A stretch of 64,000 bases of DNA, from the NCBI RefSeq assembly GCF_018129405.1, contig NZ_JAFCLP010000011.1:62001-126000 (forward strand), written 5' to 3'. Below are positions 17,050 to 26,882 of the stretch, one piece after another; position 1 is the stretch's first letter; each line of letters begins with the position of its first letter. A program made the translations under genes and the position numbers. Source of the stretch: Bradyrhizobium iriomotense. Lineage in GTDB: Bacteria > Pseudomonadota > Alphaproteobacteria > Rhizobiales > Xanthobacteraceae. The notes beneath the pieces are model-generated. The model searched no databases and had not been told where the DNA came from. It saw only the letters and a list, made by a program, of their open reading frames with translations.

Positions 17050-17346
17050 ATGTTCATACTCATTCGAAAGTACACCAAGGTTCGTTCGGTCGCGGATGCT
17101 GCCCGCCGCGCCAAAAGCGGCGTCGGTCAAATCCTGAGGGAGTCGCCCGGCTTCAAGTCATATTATGTGTTGGACGGGGGCGGAGGCGTTGGTGTCGCCG
17201 TGATGATATTTGAGGACCGCGAAAGCGCGAATGCGGCGAACGCCAGGGTGATGGGGTTCATTCAAGCAAGCTTGCATGACCTTGATCTTGGGGACCCCGA
17301 AATCATCGCCGGAGAAGTTTTGGTGAATATAGAGTCTGCGGCGTAG
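17050..17346 (+). CDS. Small ABM-like (dimeric alpha/beta barrel) protein
   Basis: 98 residues from the ATG with AAGGG eight bases upstream; a GTG at 17017 has no ribosome site. The pattern FILIRKYTKVRSVADAARRA, FKSYYVLDGGGGVGVAVMIFEDRESANAANARV resembles antibiotic-biosynthesis-monooxygenase-type ferredoxin-like domains, which act as small oxidoreductases, heme-degrading enzymes or ligand binders. No metal or heme ligand is obvious. It stands alone, separated from its neighbours by about 180 and 215 bases. Function unknown. Confidence 0.72.
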   Translation: MFILIRKYTKVRSVADAARRAKSGVGQILRESPGFKSYYVLDGGGGVGVAVMIFEDRESANAANARVMGFIQASLHDLDLGDPEIIAGEVLVNIESAA

Positions 17347-17465
17347 ATGCTCGCAGAGCTCCTCATGAGCGACCTGCGTAAGAAGCGCCATTTTATCCGC
17401 GGCGCACCGATCGAGCTGTCGTAACTCCTGCGACAGCAGGTGTTCGACGACGCGCCGCAATCCTC

Positions 17466-17516
17466 TTGACACGGAATTCCGGCTGCATATTTTTTGCACC
17501 GAGAAAGCTCTTTCTC
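17466..17516 (+). promoter_or_regulatory. Strong sigma-70-like promoter with palindrome at the start site
   Basis: TTGACA (17466-17471), a 16-base spacer and TATTTT (17488-17493) precede an inverted repeat GAGAAAGCTCTTTCTC (17501-17516) that sits where transcription should begin. It would drive the two tiny genes at 17563-17951 and could be an operator or a 5' hairpin. Confidence 0.55.
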
Positions 17517-17562
17517 ACCCTCAAAATCAAAGGACCTAACGCGACCGTCTGGAGAGACGACG

Positions 17563-17778
17563 ATGCTCGATGAGAATTTGGCCCGCATTAGTGCACACCG
17601 TAACAACATCCACCGCTACCGGCGTCTTCTGAAGACCAGGCTGTCGGAGCTTGAGCGTCAGTTCATCGAAAGACGTCTCGCAGAAGAACGCAGCGCGCTT
17701 GAAAGCCTGACCGCGGCGACCTTCCCGGTTTCCTTCGGCGGCGCGAAGACGCCGGCCGAGATGAGGGCGGCGCGATGA
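17563..17778 (+). CDS. Small helical protein of unknown function, paralogue of the next gene
   Basis: 71 residues from an ATG preceded by GGAGAG. Charged and helical: NIHRYRRLLKTRLSELERQF followed by IERRLAEERSALESL can form a coiled coil or helical hairpin, then a short Pro/Gly tail. No cysteines, signal or membrane segment, so probably cytoplasmic. Its stop overlaps the next start (ATGA), and residues 19-52 align position by position with that protein. It lies beside the Hsp20 island, suggesting but not proving a stress role. Confidence 0.7.
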   Translation: MLDENLARISAHRNNIHRYRRLLKTRLSELERQFIERRLAEERSALESLTAATFPVSFGGAKTPAEMRAAR

Positions 17779-17951
17779 ACGGCTACCGGGAGCTGCTCAT
17801 TCGAGGCAGCGAGAAGGTGATCGGTCACTACGAACTGCTCCTTGCAAGCGCCAAGACCGAGCACGAGCGCGAACTCTACCGCCAGCGCATCGAGCGCGAG
17901 CGGCGGCTGATCAAGGACTTGCAGGGCGAGCTGGACTACCGCGCGGCTTGA
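17775..17951 (+). CDS. Tiny coiled-coil protein, paralogue of the preceding gene
   Basis: 58 residues, starting in the ATGA overlap with the gene before it. The text MNGYRELLIRGSEKVIGHYE, then LLLASAKTEHERELYRQRIE, then a final amphipathic helix shares the I-x-x-Y-x-x-L-L ... E-x-E-R-x-x-x-x-R(I/L)-x-x-E-R spacing of its partner. Overlap and shared pattern suggest a duplicated, co-translated pair that may form a heteromeric coiled coil. No known domain recognised. Confidence 0.68.
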   Translation: MNGYRELLIRGSEKVIGHYELLLASAKTEHERELYRQRIERERRLIKDLQGELDYRAA

Positions 17952-17987
17952 ACCATGTTTCCTCGCGGCCTGACGATCAGCCTCGCA

Positions 17988-18323
17988 TCATGCGCCTCGC
18001 CCCTCTGCGGCGGCCCAGGGCCGCCGCAGCCGCATCGGGACGCCGCCGCCGCCCGGCGGGTCGTCATTGTCATTGTCGCCGTCGAGCTTGCGCAGGGCGG
18101 CCAGGATATCGGCGAGCCGAACCGTGTGGCTCATGCCGGGGATTTCGCGCAAGGCTGGACAGGACTCCACTGCGTACATGTCGGACGCCCAGGACGACAG
18201 GATGATCCGCTTCTCCGGTGGAGAGAGCTCAGTCGCATTCAGAACATCGGCAGGCGAGTCGTAGTGGGCCGCGGGATGAAACAGCGGATTGAGAGTGCCG
18301 GCATTGTTATTCACATTGGTCAT
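17988..18323 (-). CDS. Small conserved-looking protein of the heat-shock island
   Basis: 111 residues from an ATG with GGGGAGG seven bases upstream. The central block SPADVLNATELSPPEKRIILSSWASDMYAVES reads like a short folded domain, followed by an acidic DGDNDNDD stretch and a Gly/Arg-rich end. Not recognised as a named family. It is 87 bases downstream of, and co-directional with, the second Hsp20 gene, so probably co-transcribed in the stress operon. No signal peptide or membrane helix. Confidence 0.72.
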   Translation of the reverse strand: MTNVNNNAGTLNPLFHPAAHYDSPADVLNATELSPPEKRIILSSWASDMYAVESCPALREIPGMSHTVRLADILAALRKLDGDNDNDDPPGGGGVPMRLRRPWAAAEGRGA

Positions 18324-18410
18324 GGTGGTACCTCCCCTCATGCTCCTTTCCAAGGGATGGGTTTGCTGACGATTGGACGGCGGCGGCATTCGCCGCCGCC
18401 GCGCTCGACG

Positions 18411-18902
18411 CTAATGCGTGTTGATCGCGATGCGCTTGACGCCCTCGCGCGCCTTTTCGGATTTCGGCAGTGACACGGTCAGGACACCGTTCGTGAACGA
18501 CGCCTCGGCCTTGTCTTCTTCAACGCCCTCAAGCGGAATCTGCCGCTCGAAGGCGCCGTGATAGCGCTCGGTGAAGTACCTGCCTTCGCCGTTGCGCTCC
18601 GCCTTCTTCTCGCCGCGGACGGTCAGGACGCCATTGGCGATCTCGACCTGGACGTCCTTCTCCGTCAGGCCGGGAAGCTCCGCCGAAACGGTCAGCGTCT
18701 TGTCGATCTCGCTGAGCTCGACCTTCGGCCACCCGAAACGGCCCTCCATCAGCGGCGACAGGCTGGTCCCGCCGAAGCCGCGGAGGACGTCGTCGAACAG
18801 ACGGTTCATCTCGCGATGAAGCGTCAGGAAGGGATCGAAATTCTCGCGCGCCGGCGCAAGATCCTGGTTTCTCGACCAGGGAACGAGATCACGAAAACCC
18901 AT
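18411..18902 (-). CDS. Hsp20/alpha-crystallin small heat-shock protein (second gene)
   Basis: 163 residues from the ATG with AAGGAGG six bases upstream (MGFRDLVPWSR...). The alpha-crystallin domain covers about 55-155, with GVLTVRGEKK, ERYHGAFERQIPL and the family landmark FTNGVLTVSLPKSE. The C-terminal I-A-I of KRIAINTH is the I-x-I anchor for oligomer assembly. It is an ATP-independent holdase for unfolding proteins. It lies 75 bases after the first Hsp20 gene and has no ROSE-like leader of its own. The sequence is more like rhizobial class B sHsps. Confidence 0.95.
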   Translation of the reverse strand: MGFRDLVPWSRNQDLAPARENFDPFLTLHREMNRLFDDVLRGFGGTSLSPLMEGRFGWPKVELSEIDKTLTVSAELPGLTEKDVQVEIANGVLTVRGEKKAERNGEGRYFTERYHGAFERQIPLEGVEEDKAEASFTNGVLTVSLPKSEKAREGVKRIAINTH

Positions 18903-18977
18903 GATTGCCTCCTTCATGCATCGGGAGCGCGGCCCGCGCATTGGCGCGCCGCGTTCCGCCATTGGATCGATCGAGCG

Positions 18978-19439
18978 CTAGGCTGCTTTCTTCTGCTCGA
19001 TCTGCGATGCCGCAGGAGCGCCGTTCGTGATCGCGATCCGGCGCGGTTTCATGGCTTCCGGCACCTCACGGACCAGGTCGATGATCAGCAGCCCGTCCTG
19101 GAACGAGGCCTGCTTCACCTGGACATAGTCGGCGAGATTGAACACGCGCCGGAACGGCCTCGCGGCGATGCCCTGGTACAGATATTCGCGCGTCGCGGTC
19201 TCGGGCTTCTGGCCCTCGATGGTGAGCGCGTTCTGCTCGGCCGTCACCGTGATGTCGTTGGCGCCGAAGCCCGCCACGGCAAGGCTGATGCGGTAGTGAT
19301 CCTCGCCGGAACGCTCGATGTTGTAGGGGGGATAGTTGTCCTCGGTCGCCTGGCGCAGCGTGCTGTCGACGAGGTCGGCCAGATGATCGAAGCCGATGGT
19401 GGAGCGCCACAGGGGCGCGAAGTCGAAACTGGTCCTCAT
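18978..19439 (-). CDS. Hsp20/alpha-crystallin small heat-shock protein (first gene, HspA-like)
   Basis: 153 residues from the ATG preceded by TAGGAGGA. The opening MRTSFDFAPLWRSTIGFDHL and the NYPPYNIERSGEDHYRI segment are typical of Bradyrhizobium class A sHsps. The alpha-crystallin domain runs about 35-130 and ends with FQDGLLIIDLVREVPEA and the I-x-I anchor RRIAI. Cytoplasmic chaperone forming mixed oligomers. Expression is probably set by the ROSE thermometer in its leader (19440-19560), which hides the ribosome site at normal temperature. First gene of a three-gene stress operon. Confidence 0.95.
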   Translation of the reverse strand: MRTSFDFAPLWRSTIGFDHLADLVDSTLRQATEDNYPPYNIERSGEDHYRISLAVAGFGANDITVTAEQNALTIEGQKPETATREYLYQGIAARPFRRVFNLADYVQVKQASFQDGLLIIDLVREVPEAMKPRRIAITNGAPAASQIEQKKAA

Positions 19440-19560
19440 AACCAAGTCCTCCTAAGAGCAAGATGGATACGAAGGAGCGCAGGACAGGGTATCAGACAGG
19501 TCCGACGACCAGTCCGGCGCCCGCACCGGACCCGATCTGGCGTCCGGCACACCGCTCTCG
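19440..19560 (-). ncRNA. ROSE RNA thermometer in the 5' leader of the Hsp20 operon
   Basis: The minus-strand leader ends TATCCATCTTGCTCTTAGG followed by AGGACTTGGTT and the ATG. The UUGCU element a few bases before AGGAGGA is the conserved anti-Shine-Dalgarno hairpin of ROSE elements, and the surrounding bases closely resemble the hspA leader of Bradyrhizobium as I recall it. Upstream, GGTCCGGTGCGGGCGCCGGACT supplies GC-rich stems. Heating melts the last hairpin and exposes the ribosome site. Confidence 0.85.
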
Positions 19561-19572
19561 CGGCGAAAAAGG

Positions 19573-19623
19573 ACTTAGAAAAACCGATATCGATTTCAAG
19601 GGGGCGCCTCGAAAATTTTCGAG
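19573..19623 (-). promoter_or_regulatory. Candidate Hsp20 promoter with upstream 16-bp palindrome
   Basis: On the minus strand TTGAAA (19599-19594, preceded by C) and CTAAGT (19578-19573) are 15 bases apart, compatible with sigma-70 or RpoH recognition and placing the start at the ROSE 5' end. Just upstream is the perfect palindrome CTCGAAAATTTTCGAG (19608-19623), which may be an operator or an end signal for the amidase transcript. Confidence 0.45.
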
Positions 19624-19658
19624 CCGCGGCGGGCGCGAGCCCAGCGGGTTCCAGCCCC

Positions 19659-21149
19659 CTACGCCTGTGCCCCCACTCGCCCCTTCTCGCTCAACGCCAT
19701 CGACGGCCAGAACTTTGCCCAGGGCTGCGCTTGCTCGAACGCTGCGGCGATGCGGAAGATCGTGGGCTCGTCGAGCCAGGGCGCGACGATCTGCAGACCG
19801 ATCGGCATGCCGTCGCGGTCGAAGCCGCAAGGCAGCGTTGCCGCAGGAAGGCCGGCGAGATTGATCGGCCAGGTGAAGGGCGACCAGCCGAGATGCGGGT
19901 CCACCTCGCGGCCGTCGATCGAGCCGACACCGATCTGCCCGGCCTCGAACGCGGTCACCGCGACGGTCGGGGTCACCAGCGCATCGACGCGCTCGAACAG
20001 TTTCAGGAACGCATTGCGCGCCAGCCCGCGCCGGTAGCCGGCCTCGATATAGTCCGTGCCGCTGTAGTGACGGCCGGCGCTGACGACGTCGCGATAGTCT
20101 GCTTCGGAGCTTGCGAGATCGGCCGTGGTCTTGGTCGCCACTGCTGCCGCCTGCTCGGTGAAAGCGATCGGCTTCAGCGTGTGCTCCAGGATGCCGGGAT
20201 CGAGGCCCGGACCGTCCATGGTGACCTGTGCACCGCAGGAGTCGAGAATGCCGAGTGCCTTGTTGAACGCCGCGCGCACGTCGGGGCTGACCGCAGCATA
20301 GCCCAGATCGACGCTGGCGCCGATACGAAGACCGCTCAACGAAGCCGCGCTGGTGTCGAAACGGCGCGGCGACACCGGCAGGCTGGCGGGATCGCGCAGA
20401 TCGTAACCCGCGATGATCTCCAGCGTCAGTGCGGCGTCCGCCACGGTGCGCGTGATCGGCCCGGTATGGGCGAGCGAAGCCCAGGACGGCGGCGAAAAAC
20501 CGGGAGAGCGCGGGACGAGGCCAAAGGTCGGCTTCAGGCCGAACACACCGCAGAAGGACGAAGGCACACGGATCGAGCCGACGCCATCGGTGCCGATCGC
20601 GATCGGCCCGCAGCCAGCGGCAACACCGGCTGCCGCGCCGCCGCTCGAGCCGCCGCTGGTACGATCAGGGTTCCAGGGATTCCGCGTCGTGCCGGTGACC
20701 GGGCTGTCGGCCGTGAGCTTGTAACCGGACTCGCAGGTGGTGGTCTTGCAGGTGATGATCGCGCCGGATGCCTTCAACGCCGAGACCACGGCGGCATCGA
20801 CGTCGGGCACGAACGCCTTGTTCATCGGCGAGCCGGCATAGGCCGGCACGCCCGCGACGAAGACGAGATCCTTGATCGTGACAGGCACGCCGGCAAGCGG
20901 ACCCCTGGCCTCGCCCGCACGCATCTCCTTCGTAAGACGGTCAGCCTCCGCCCTCGCCTGCTCGTACATCGGCGTCACCACCGCATTGCAGGCCTCGTTC
21001 GTTGCCTGAAGCGCGGTGATGGTGTCGTCGACGACGTCGCGCGGGGTGAATGCCTTGCGCCGGTAGCCGGCCATGATCTCGGTAACCGAGAGCGCGCCAA
21101 GGCCAGTCGGCGCCGGCGGGAAGGCCGTTCGGCCGGAACCATCAGTCAT
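19659..21149 (-). CDS. Amidase-signature-family hydrolase
   Basis: 496 residues from the second of two adjacent ATGs after AGGG (the alternative start is 21152). The Ser-Ser-Lys triad is readable: Lys93 in GVPVTIKDL, cis-Ser168 in TSGGSSGGAAAG, and nucleophile Ser192 in GTDGVGSIRVPSS. It should hydrolyse a C-N amide in the cytoplasm. It is not a GatA candidate by context, since no gatB or gatC is near. It follows the molybdenum hydroxylase genes by about 16 bases and ends the long minus-strand unit, suggesting it removes an amide group before or after ring or aldehyde oxidation. Confidence 0.92.
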   Translation of the reverse strand: MTDGSGRTAFPPAPTGLGALSVTEIMAGYRRKAFTPRDVVDDTITALQATNEACNAVVTPMYEQARAEADRLTKEMRAGEARGPLAGVPVTIKDLVFVAGVPAYAGSPMNKAFVPDVDAAVVSALKASGAIITCKTTTCESGYKLTADSPVTGTTRNPWNPDRTSGGSSGGAAAGVAAGCGPIAIGTDGVGSIRVPSSFCGVFGLKPTFGLVPRSPGFSPPSWASLAHTGPITRTVADAALTLEIIAGYDLRDPASLPVSPRRFDTSAASLSGLRIGASVDLGYAAVSPDVRAAFNKALGILDSCGAQVTMDGPGLDPGILEHTLKPIAFTEQAAAVATKTTADLASSEADYRDVVSAGRHYSGTDYIEAGYRRGLARNAFLKLFERVDALVTPTVAVTAFEAGQIGVGSIDGREVDPHLGWSPFTWPINLAGLPAATLPCGFDRDGMPIGLQIVAPWLDEPTIFRIAAAFEQAQPWAKFWPSMALSEKGRVGAQA

Positions 21150-21165
21150 CATCAACCCTAAAGAA

Positions 21166-21963
21166 TTAGCTGAGCGCCGCGTCGACGGCGCGCTTGGCCA
21201 TCACCGTGACGAGATGTGCACGGTAATCGGCTTCGGCATGAATGTCGGAGGTGAGGCCGTCATTGTCGATCTTGATCGCCGCGATCGCGGAGGCATCGAA
21301 ATTGCCAGACAGGGCCGCCTCCATCGGCGGCACCCGGAATACGCCCGGCCCCGCGCCGGTGACGGCGACGCGAACCCCATCGGCAAATTTCGCGACGAAC
21401 ACGCCGACCAGCGCGTAGCGCGACGCCGGCGCCTTGAACTTGGCGTAGCCTGCCTTGAGCGGCACCGGGAAGCGGATCGCGGTAATGATCTCGCCCGGTT
21501 GAAGCGCCGTCTCGAACAGCCCGAGGAAGAACTTGTCGGCAGCGATCTCGCGCGTGCTGGTGATGACGGTCGCGCCGAGGCCGAGCACACCGGCGGGATA
21601 GTCGGCCGCCGGATCGTTGTTGGCGACCGAGCCGCCGATGGTGCCGCGGCTGCGCACTGCGGGATCGCCGATCATCGAGGCCAGCGCGGCGAGCCCGGGG
21701 ATTTTTGTCTGGACCAGCTTGGAGCTTGCTACCACCGCATGCGGCGTCATCGCACCAATCGTGATCGTCGCGCCATCGTCGGTGATGCCCTTCAGCGATC
21801 CGAGCCTCGACAGATCGACCAGCGCGACGGGACTCGCCAGCCGCTGCTTCAGCGTCGGGATCAGCGTCATGCCGCCGGCAACGAGCTTGCTGTCGTCGAT
21901 CGAGGCCAGGAGCTTGGCGGCGGCGGGGATCTGGTCGGGTTGGTGATAGGCAAATGGTTTCAT
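21166..21963 (-). CDS. Molybdenum hydroxylase FAD-binding medium subunit (CoxM type)
   Basis: 265 residues from the second of two adjacent ATGs following GGAGGA. LVAGGMTLIPTLKQRL (about 28-43) and MIGDPAVRSRGTIGGSVANNDPAADYPA (about 100-127) are the two FAD-binding glycine-rich motifs of the xanthine dehydrogenase/CO dehydrogenase medium chain. It passes electrons from the 2Fe-2S subunit to FAD and then to an acceptor. It lies 11 bases after the large-subunit gene. Confidence 0.93.
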   Translation of the reverse strand: MKPFAYHQPDQIPAAAKLLASIDDSKLVAGGMTLIPTLKQRLASPVALVDLSRLGSLKGITDDGATITIGAMTPHAVVASSKLVQTKIPGLAALASMIGDPAVRSRGTIGGSVANNDPAADYPAGVLGLGATVITSTREIAADKFFLGLFETALQPGEIITAIRFPVPLKAGYAKFKAPASRYALVGVFVAKFADGVRVAVTGAGPGVFRVPPMEAALSGNFDASAIAAIKIDNDGLTSDIHAEADYRAHLVTVMAKRAVDAALS

Positions 21964-21974
21964 CATTATCCTCC

Positions 21975-24362
<2,388 letters not shown>

Positions 24363-24364
24363 GG

Positions 24365-24856
24365 TCACTCTCCCTTGGCGGCGTTCATGGCGGCGGCGCC
24401 GGCCATGACCGAGACGACGATGTTCTGGTAACCGGTGCAGCGGCAGATATTGCCTTCGAGGGCGTGACGGACATCGGCCTCCGTCAGGTCCGGCTTCTCG
24501 GTGGCAAGCGCGACCGCCGTCATCAGCATGCCGGGCGTGCAGAAGCCGCATTGCAGGCCGTGATGCTCGCGAAACGCCTCCTGCATCGGATGCATCCGGT
24601 TCGAGCCCGGCGCGCCTTGCAGACCTTCGATGGTGAGCAGGCTCGCGCCGTCGAGCCCAGGCGCGAGCAATGTGCAGCTCTTCACCGGCAAGCCGTTCAG
24701 ATGTACGACGCAAGCGCCGCACTGGCTGGTATCGCAGCCAATATGGGTGCCGGTGAGATTGAGCTGCTCACGCAAGAGCTCGGCGACGAGCGTTGCCGGC
24801 TCGACATCGACAGTGGTTGGCCGTCCGTTGAGTGTGAAGGATATCTGCACGGTCAT
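24365..24856 (-). CDS. Molybdenum hydroxylase 2Fe-2S small subunit (CoxS type)
   Basis: 163 residues, two bases ahead of the large-subunit gene. The N-terminal plant-type 2Fe-2S cluster site is GCDTSQCGACVVHLNG plus the Cys of VKSCTLLA. The C-terminal cluster site is CGFCTPGM ... NICRCTGYQNI. It carries electrons from molybdopterin to the FAD subunit. With its two partners it gives the usual S-L-M order. It follows the ABC ATPase gene by only 21 bases, indicating one transcript with the importer. Confidence 0.95.
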   Translation of the reverse strand: MTVQISFTLNGRPTTVDVEPATLVAELLREQLNLTGTHIGCDTSQCGACVVHLNGLPVKSCTLLAPGLDGASLLTIEGLQGAPGSNRMHPMQEAFREHHGLQCGFCTPGMLMTAVALATEKPDLTEADVRHALEGNICRCTGYQNIVVSVMAGAAAMNAAKGE

Positions 24857-24877
24857 ACTCCTGTGCGCGACGGATCT

Positions 24878-25984
24878 TTAGGCGAGTGGAAGTGCGCTGC
24901 CGGTAGACCATGTGGCCATGACGACGTCGCCGACGGTGAAGGGATCTGCGAAGAAGGTCTTTTCCGGCACGTAGGCGACGAACTCGTCGTCCGGCACCGT
25001 GTCGAGCATGACCTTGACGAAATAACCCTGGTATTCGATCGCGAGCACGCGGCTCGGCAGCGACGTAGTGCAGCCCGGCGGCAGATCTTTGCCGGGCCTC
25101 ACCAGCGCCACGTCGTCGCGACGCACCGCAATATCGACCTTGTCGCCGACACTGACGGTCGAGCGCGCCAGGAGAGGCACCTCGATGCCATCAGGTGCCG
25201 CCTGCGCCAGCGTGAAGCTCGAACCATTGACCTTCTCGACCCGCCCCGACAGTACGTTCTGGCCGCCCATGAACTCTGCGACGTAACGGTCGTGCGGATG
25301 GGCGTAGACTTCGCGCGCTGGTCCGGCCTGCTTGATCTTGCCCTGCTCCATCACCACCACGAGGTCCGCAAGCGCGATCGCCTCGAGCTGGGTGTGGGTG
25401 ACGTGGATGAAGGTGATGCCGAGCTCCTGCTGCATCCGCCTGAGCTCCTGGCGCATCTGGACGCGGAGCTGCTCGTCGAGCGCAGACAGCGGCTCGTCGA
25501 GCAGCAGCACGCGCGGCTCGGTGATCGCCGCCCGCGCCAGCGCCACGCGCTGCTGCTGGCCGCCGGAGAGCTGGGCCGGCAGGCGGTCGGCGAATTGCGT
25601 CAGCCGCACCTTCTCGATCATGGCGTCGGCCGCGCGCAGACGATCGGCCTTGGACTGACCTCGCACGCGCAGGGCAAAGGCGATATTCTCGCGCACGGTG
25701 AGATGCGGGAACAACGCGTAGGACTGGAACATCATCGCGGTGCGGCGCTGCACCGGTGCGAGGCCGACGACGTTCTGGCCGCCGATGACGATCTCGCCGA
25801 CAGTCGGGTCCTCGTGGCCGGCGATCATGCGCAGGATCGTGGTCTTGCCGCAGCCGGAGGGGCCGATGAAGCAGCAATAGGCGCCGTCCGCGATCTTGAG
25901 GTTGACGCCGTCAACGACGTAGGTCGCGCCGTCAAAGCTCTTGCAGACGCCTGCCAGTTCGATATCGCCGCGATCGTTCTTCAT
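24878..25984 (-). CDS. ABC transporter ATP-binding protein (PotA-like)
   Basis: 368 residues. Walker A GPSGCGKTT (about 39-47), Q-loop MMFQSYALFPHLTV, signature LSGGQQQRVALARA, Walker B VLLLDEPLSALD, switch His in VTHTQLEAI, then a C-terminal TOBE region. The D-loop and H-loop are intact. It energises the two permeases encoded immediately upstream. The PotA/FbpC subfamily imports polyamines, opines, iron or other organic cations; here linkage to a molybdenum hydroxylase and an amidase suggests a nitrogenous compound. Confidence 0.95.
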   Translation of the reverse strand: MKNDRGDIELAGVCKSFDGATYVVDGVNLKIADGAYCCFIGPSGCGKTTILRMIAGHEDPTVGEIVIGGQNVVGLAPVQRRTAMMFQSYALFPHLTVRENIAFALRVRGQSKADRLRAADAMIEKVRLTQFADRLPAQLSGGQQQRVALARAAITEPRVLLLDEPLSALDEQLRVQMRQELRRMQQELGITFIHVTHTQLEAIALADLVVVMEQGKIKQAGPAREVYAHPHDRYVAEFMGGQNVLSGRVEKVNGSSFTLAQAAPDGIEVPLLARSTVSVGDKVDIAVRRDDVALVRPGKDLPPGCTTSLPSRVLAIEYQGYFVKVMLDTVPDDEFVAYVPEKTFFADPFTVGDVVMATWSTGSALPLA

Positions 25985-25991
25985 TCCCAGC

Positions 25992-26882
25992 TCAACCTTT
26001 GGACCTGCTGCCGCGCTTCTTCTGGATCAGCACGATGGTGCCGAGGCTGGCACCGATGACGATGAAGGAGACGATGGTGGTCACGGTGCCGAGCGCATAG
26101 AGCGAGGGCGATGTGACGTTCAGCGTCATGCTCCAGATTTCCAGCGGCAGCGTGTTCAGCGAGCCCGCGGTCTGCAGGCTGCGGGCGAACTCGTCATAGG
26201 ACAGCGTGAAGCCGAACAGCGCGACCGCGACGAGGCCGGGTGCCAGCACCGGGATCATCACCAGCCAGATCGACTGCCAGCGGCTGGCGCCGAGATCGTA
26301 GGCCGCCTCCTCCCAGACATGATTGAAGCGCGACATCACCGCGAACATCACGAGCACGCCGAACGGCAGCGTCCAGGACAGCTGCGCGCCGAGCGCCGAG
26401 GTGTACCAGCTCGCATTCAGCCCGAGCGCCTGGAACAACAGCCCCGTGCCGAGACCGAGCACGAGGCCGGGCGCGACCAAGCTGCCGATCATCATGTAGA
26501 AGACGAACGTGTCGCCGCGGAAACGCCTACGGAAGCCGAGTCCGGCGAGGAACGACACCACCACCGTGATGATGGTGACGATGACCGCAAGCTTGATCGA
26601 GCGGTCGAACGAGCCCTTGACGTCGCCGGTCCGTACCTGGGTGAAGAGATCGACGAACCAGTGCATCGAATGGCCCTTCATCGGGAACACCAGCCCGCCG
26701 CGAATATCCTGGAACGACAGGATGTAGATGCAGAACATCGGACCGTAGAGCGCGAGCACGTAAGCAGCGAACAGCGTCGCCAGCACGTAGAACGTCCAGG
26801 GACGTCCGCCCTTGCTCGGTGCGATCGCCTTGGTGGTCGCGGGCGCCACGGCCCCGGGCATGTCGGCAAGAACCGCGCTCAT
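25992..26882 (-). CDS. ABC transporter permease (PotC-like)
   Basis: 296 residues with six or more membrane helices after a soluble N-terminal stretch. The permease EAA loop, EEAAYDLGASRWQSIWLVMIPVLAPGL, contacts the ATPase. It overlaps the other permease gene by four bases and is 7 bases from the ATPase gene, showing tight coupling. Confidence 0.93.
   Translation of the reverse strand: MSAVLADMPGAVAPATTKAIAPSKGGRPWTFYVLATLFAAYVLALYGPMFCIYILSFQDIRGGLVFPMKGHSMHWFVDLFTQVRTGDVKGSFDRSIKLAVIVTIITVVVSFLAGLGFRRRFRGDTFVFYMMIGSLVAPGLVLGLGTGLLFQALGLNASWYTSALGAQLSWTLPFGVLVMFAVMSRFNHVWEEAAYDLGASRWQSIWLVMIPVLAPGLVAVALFGFTLSYDEFARSLQTAGSLNTLPLEIWSMTLNVTSPSLYALGTVTTIVSFIVIGASLGTIVLIQKKRGSRSKG

Noticed and set aside
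18558-21161. 867-codon plus-strand open frame over the Hsp20 and amidase genes
   Set aside because: Antisense shadow; it crosses the ROSE leader and shows no domain pattern.
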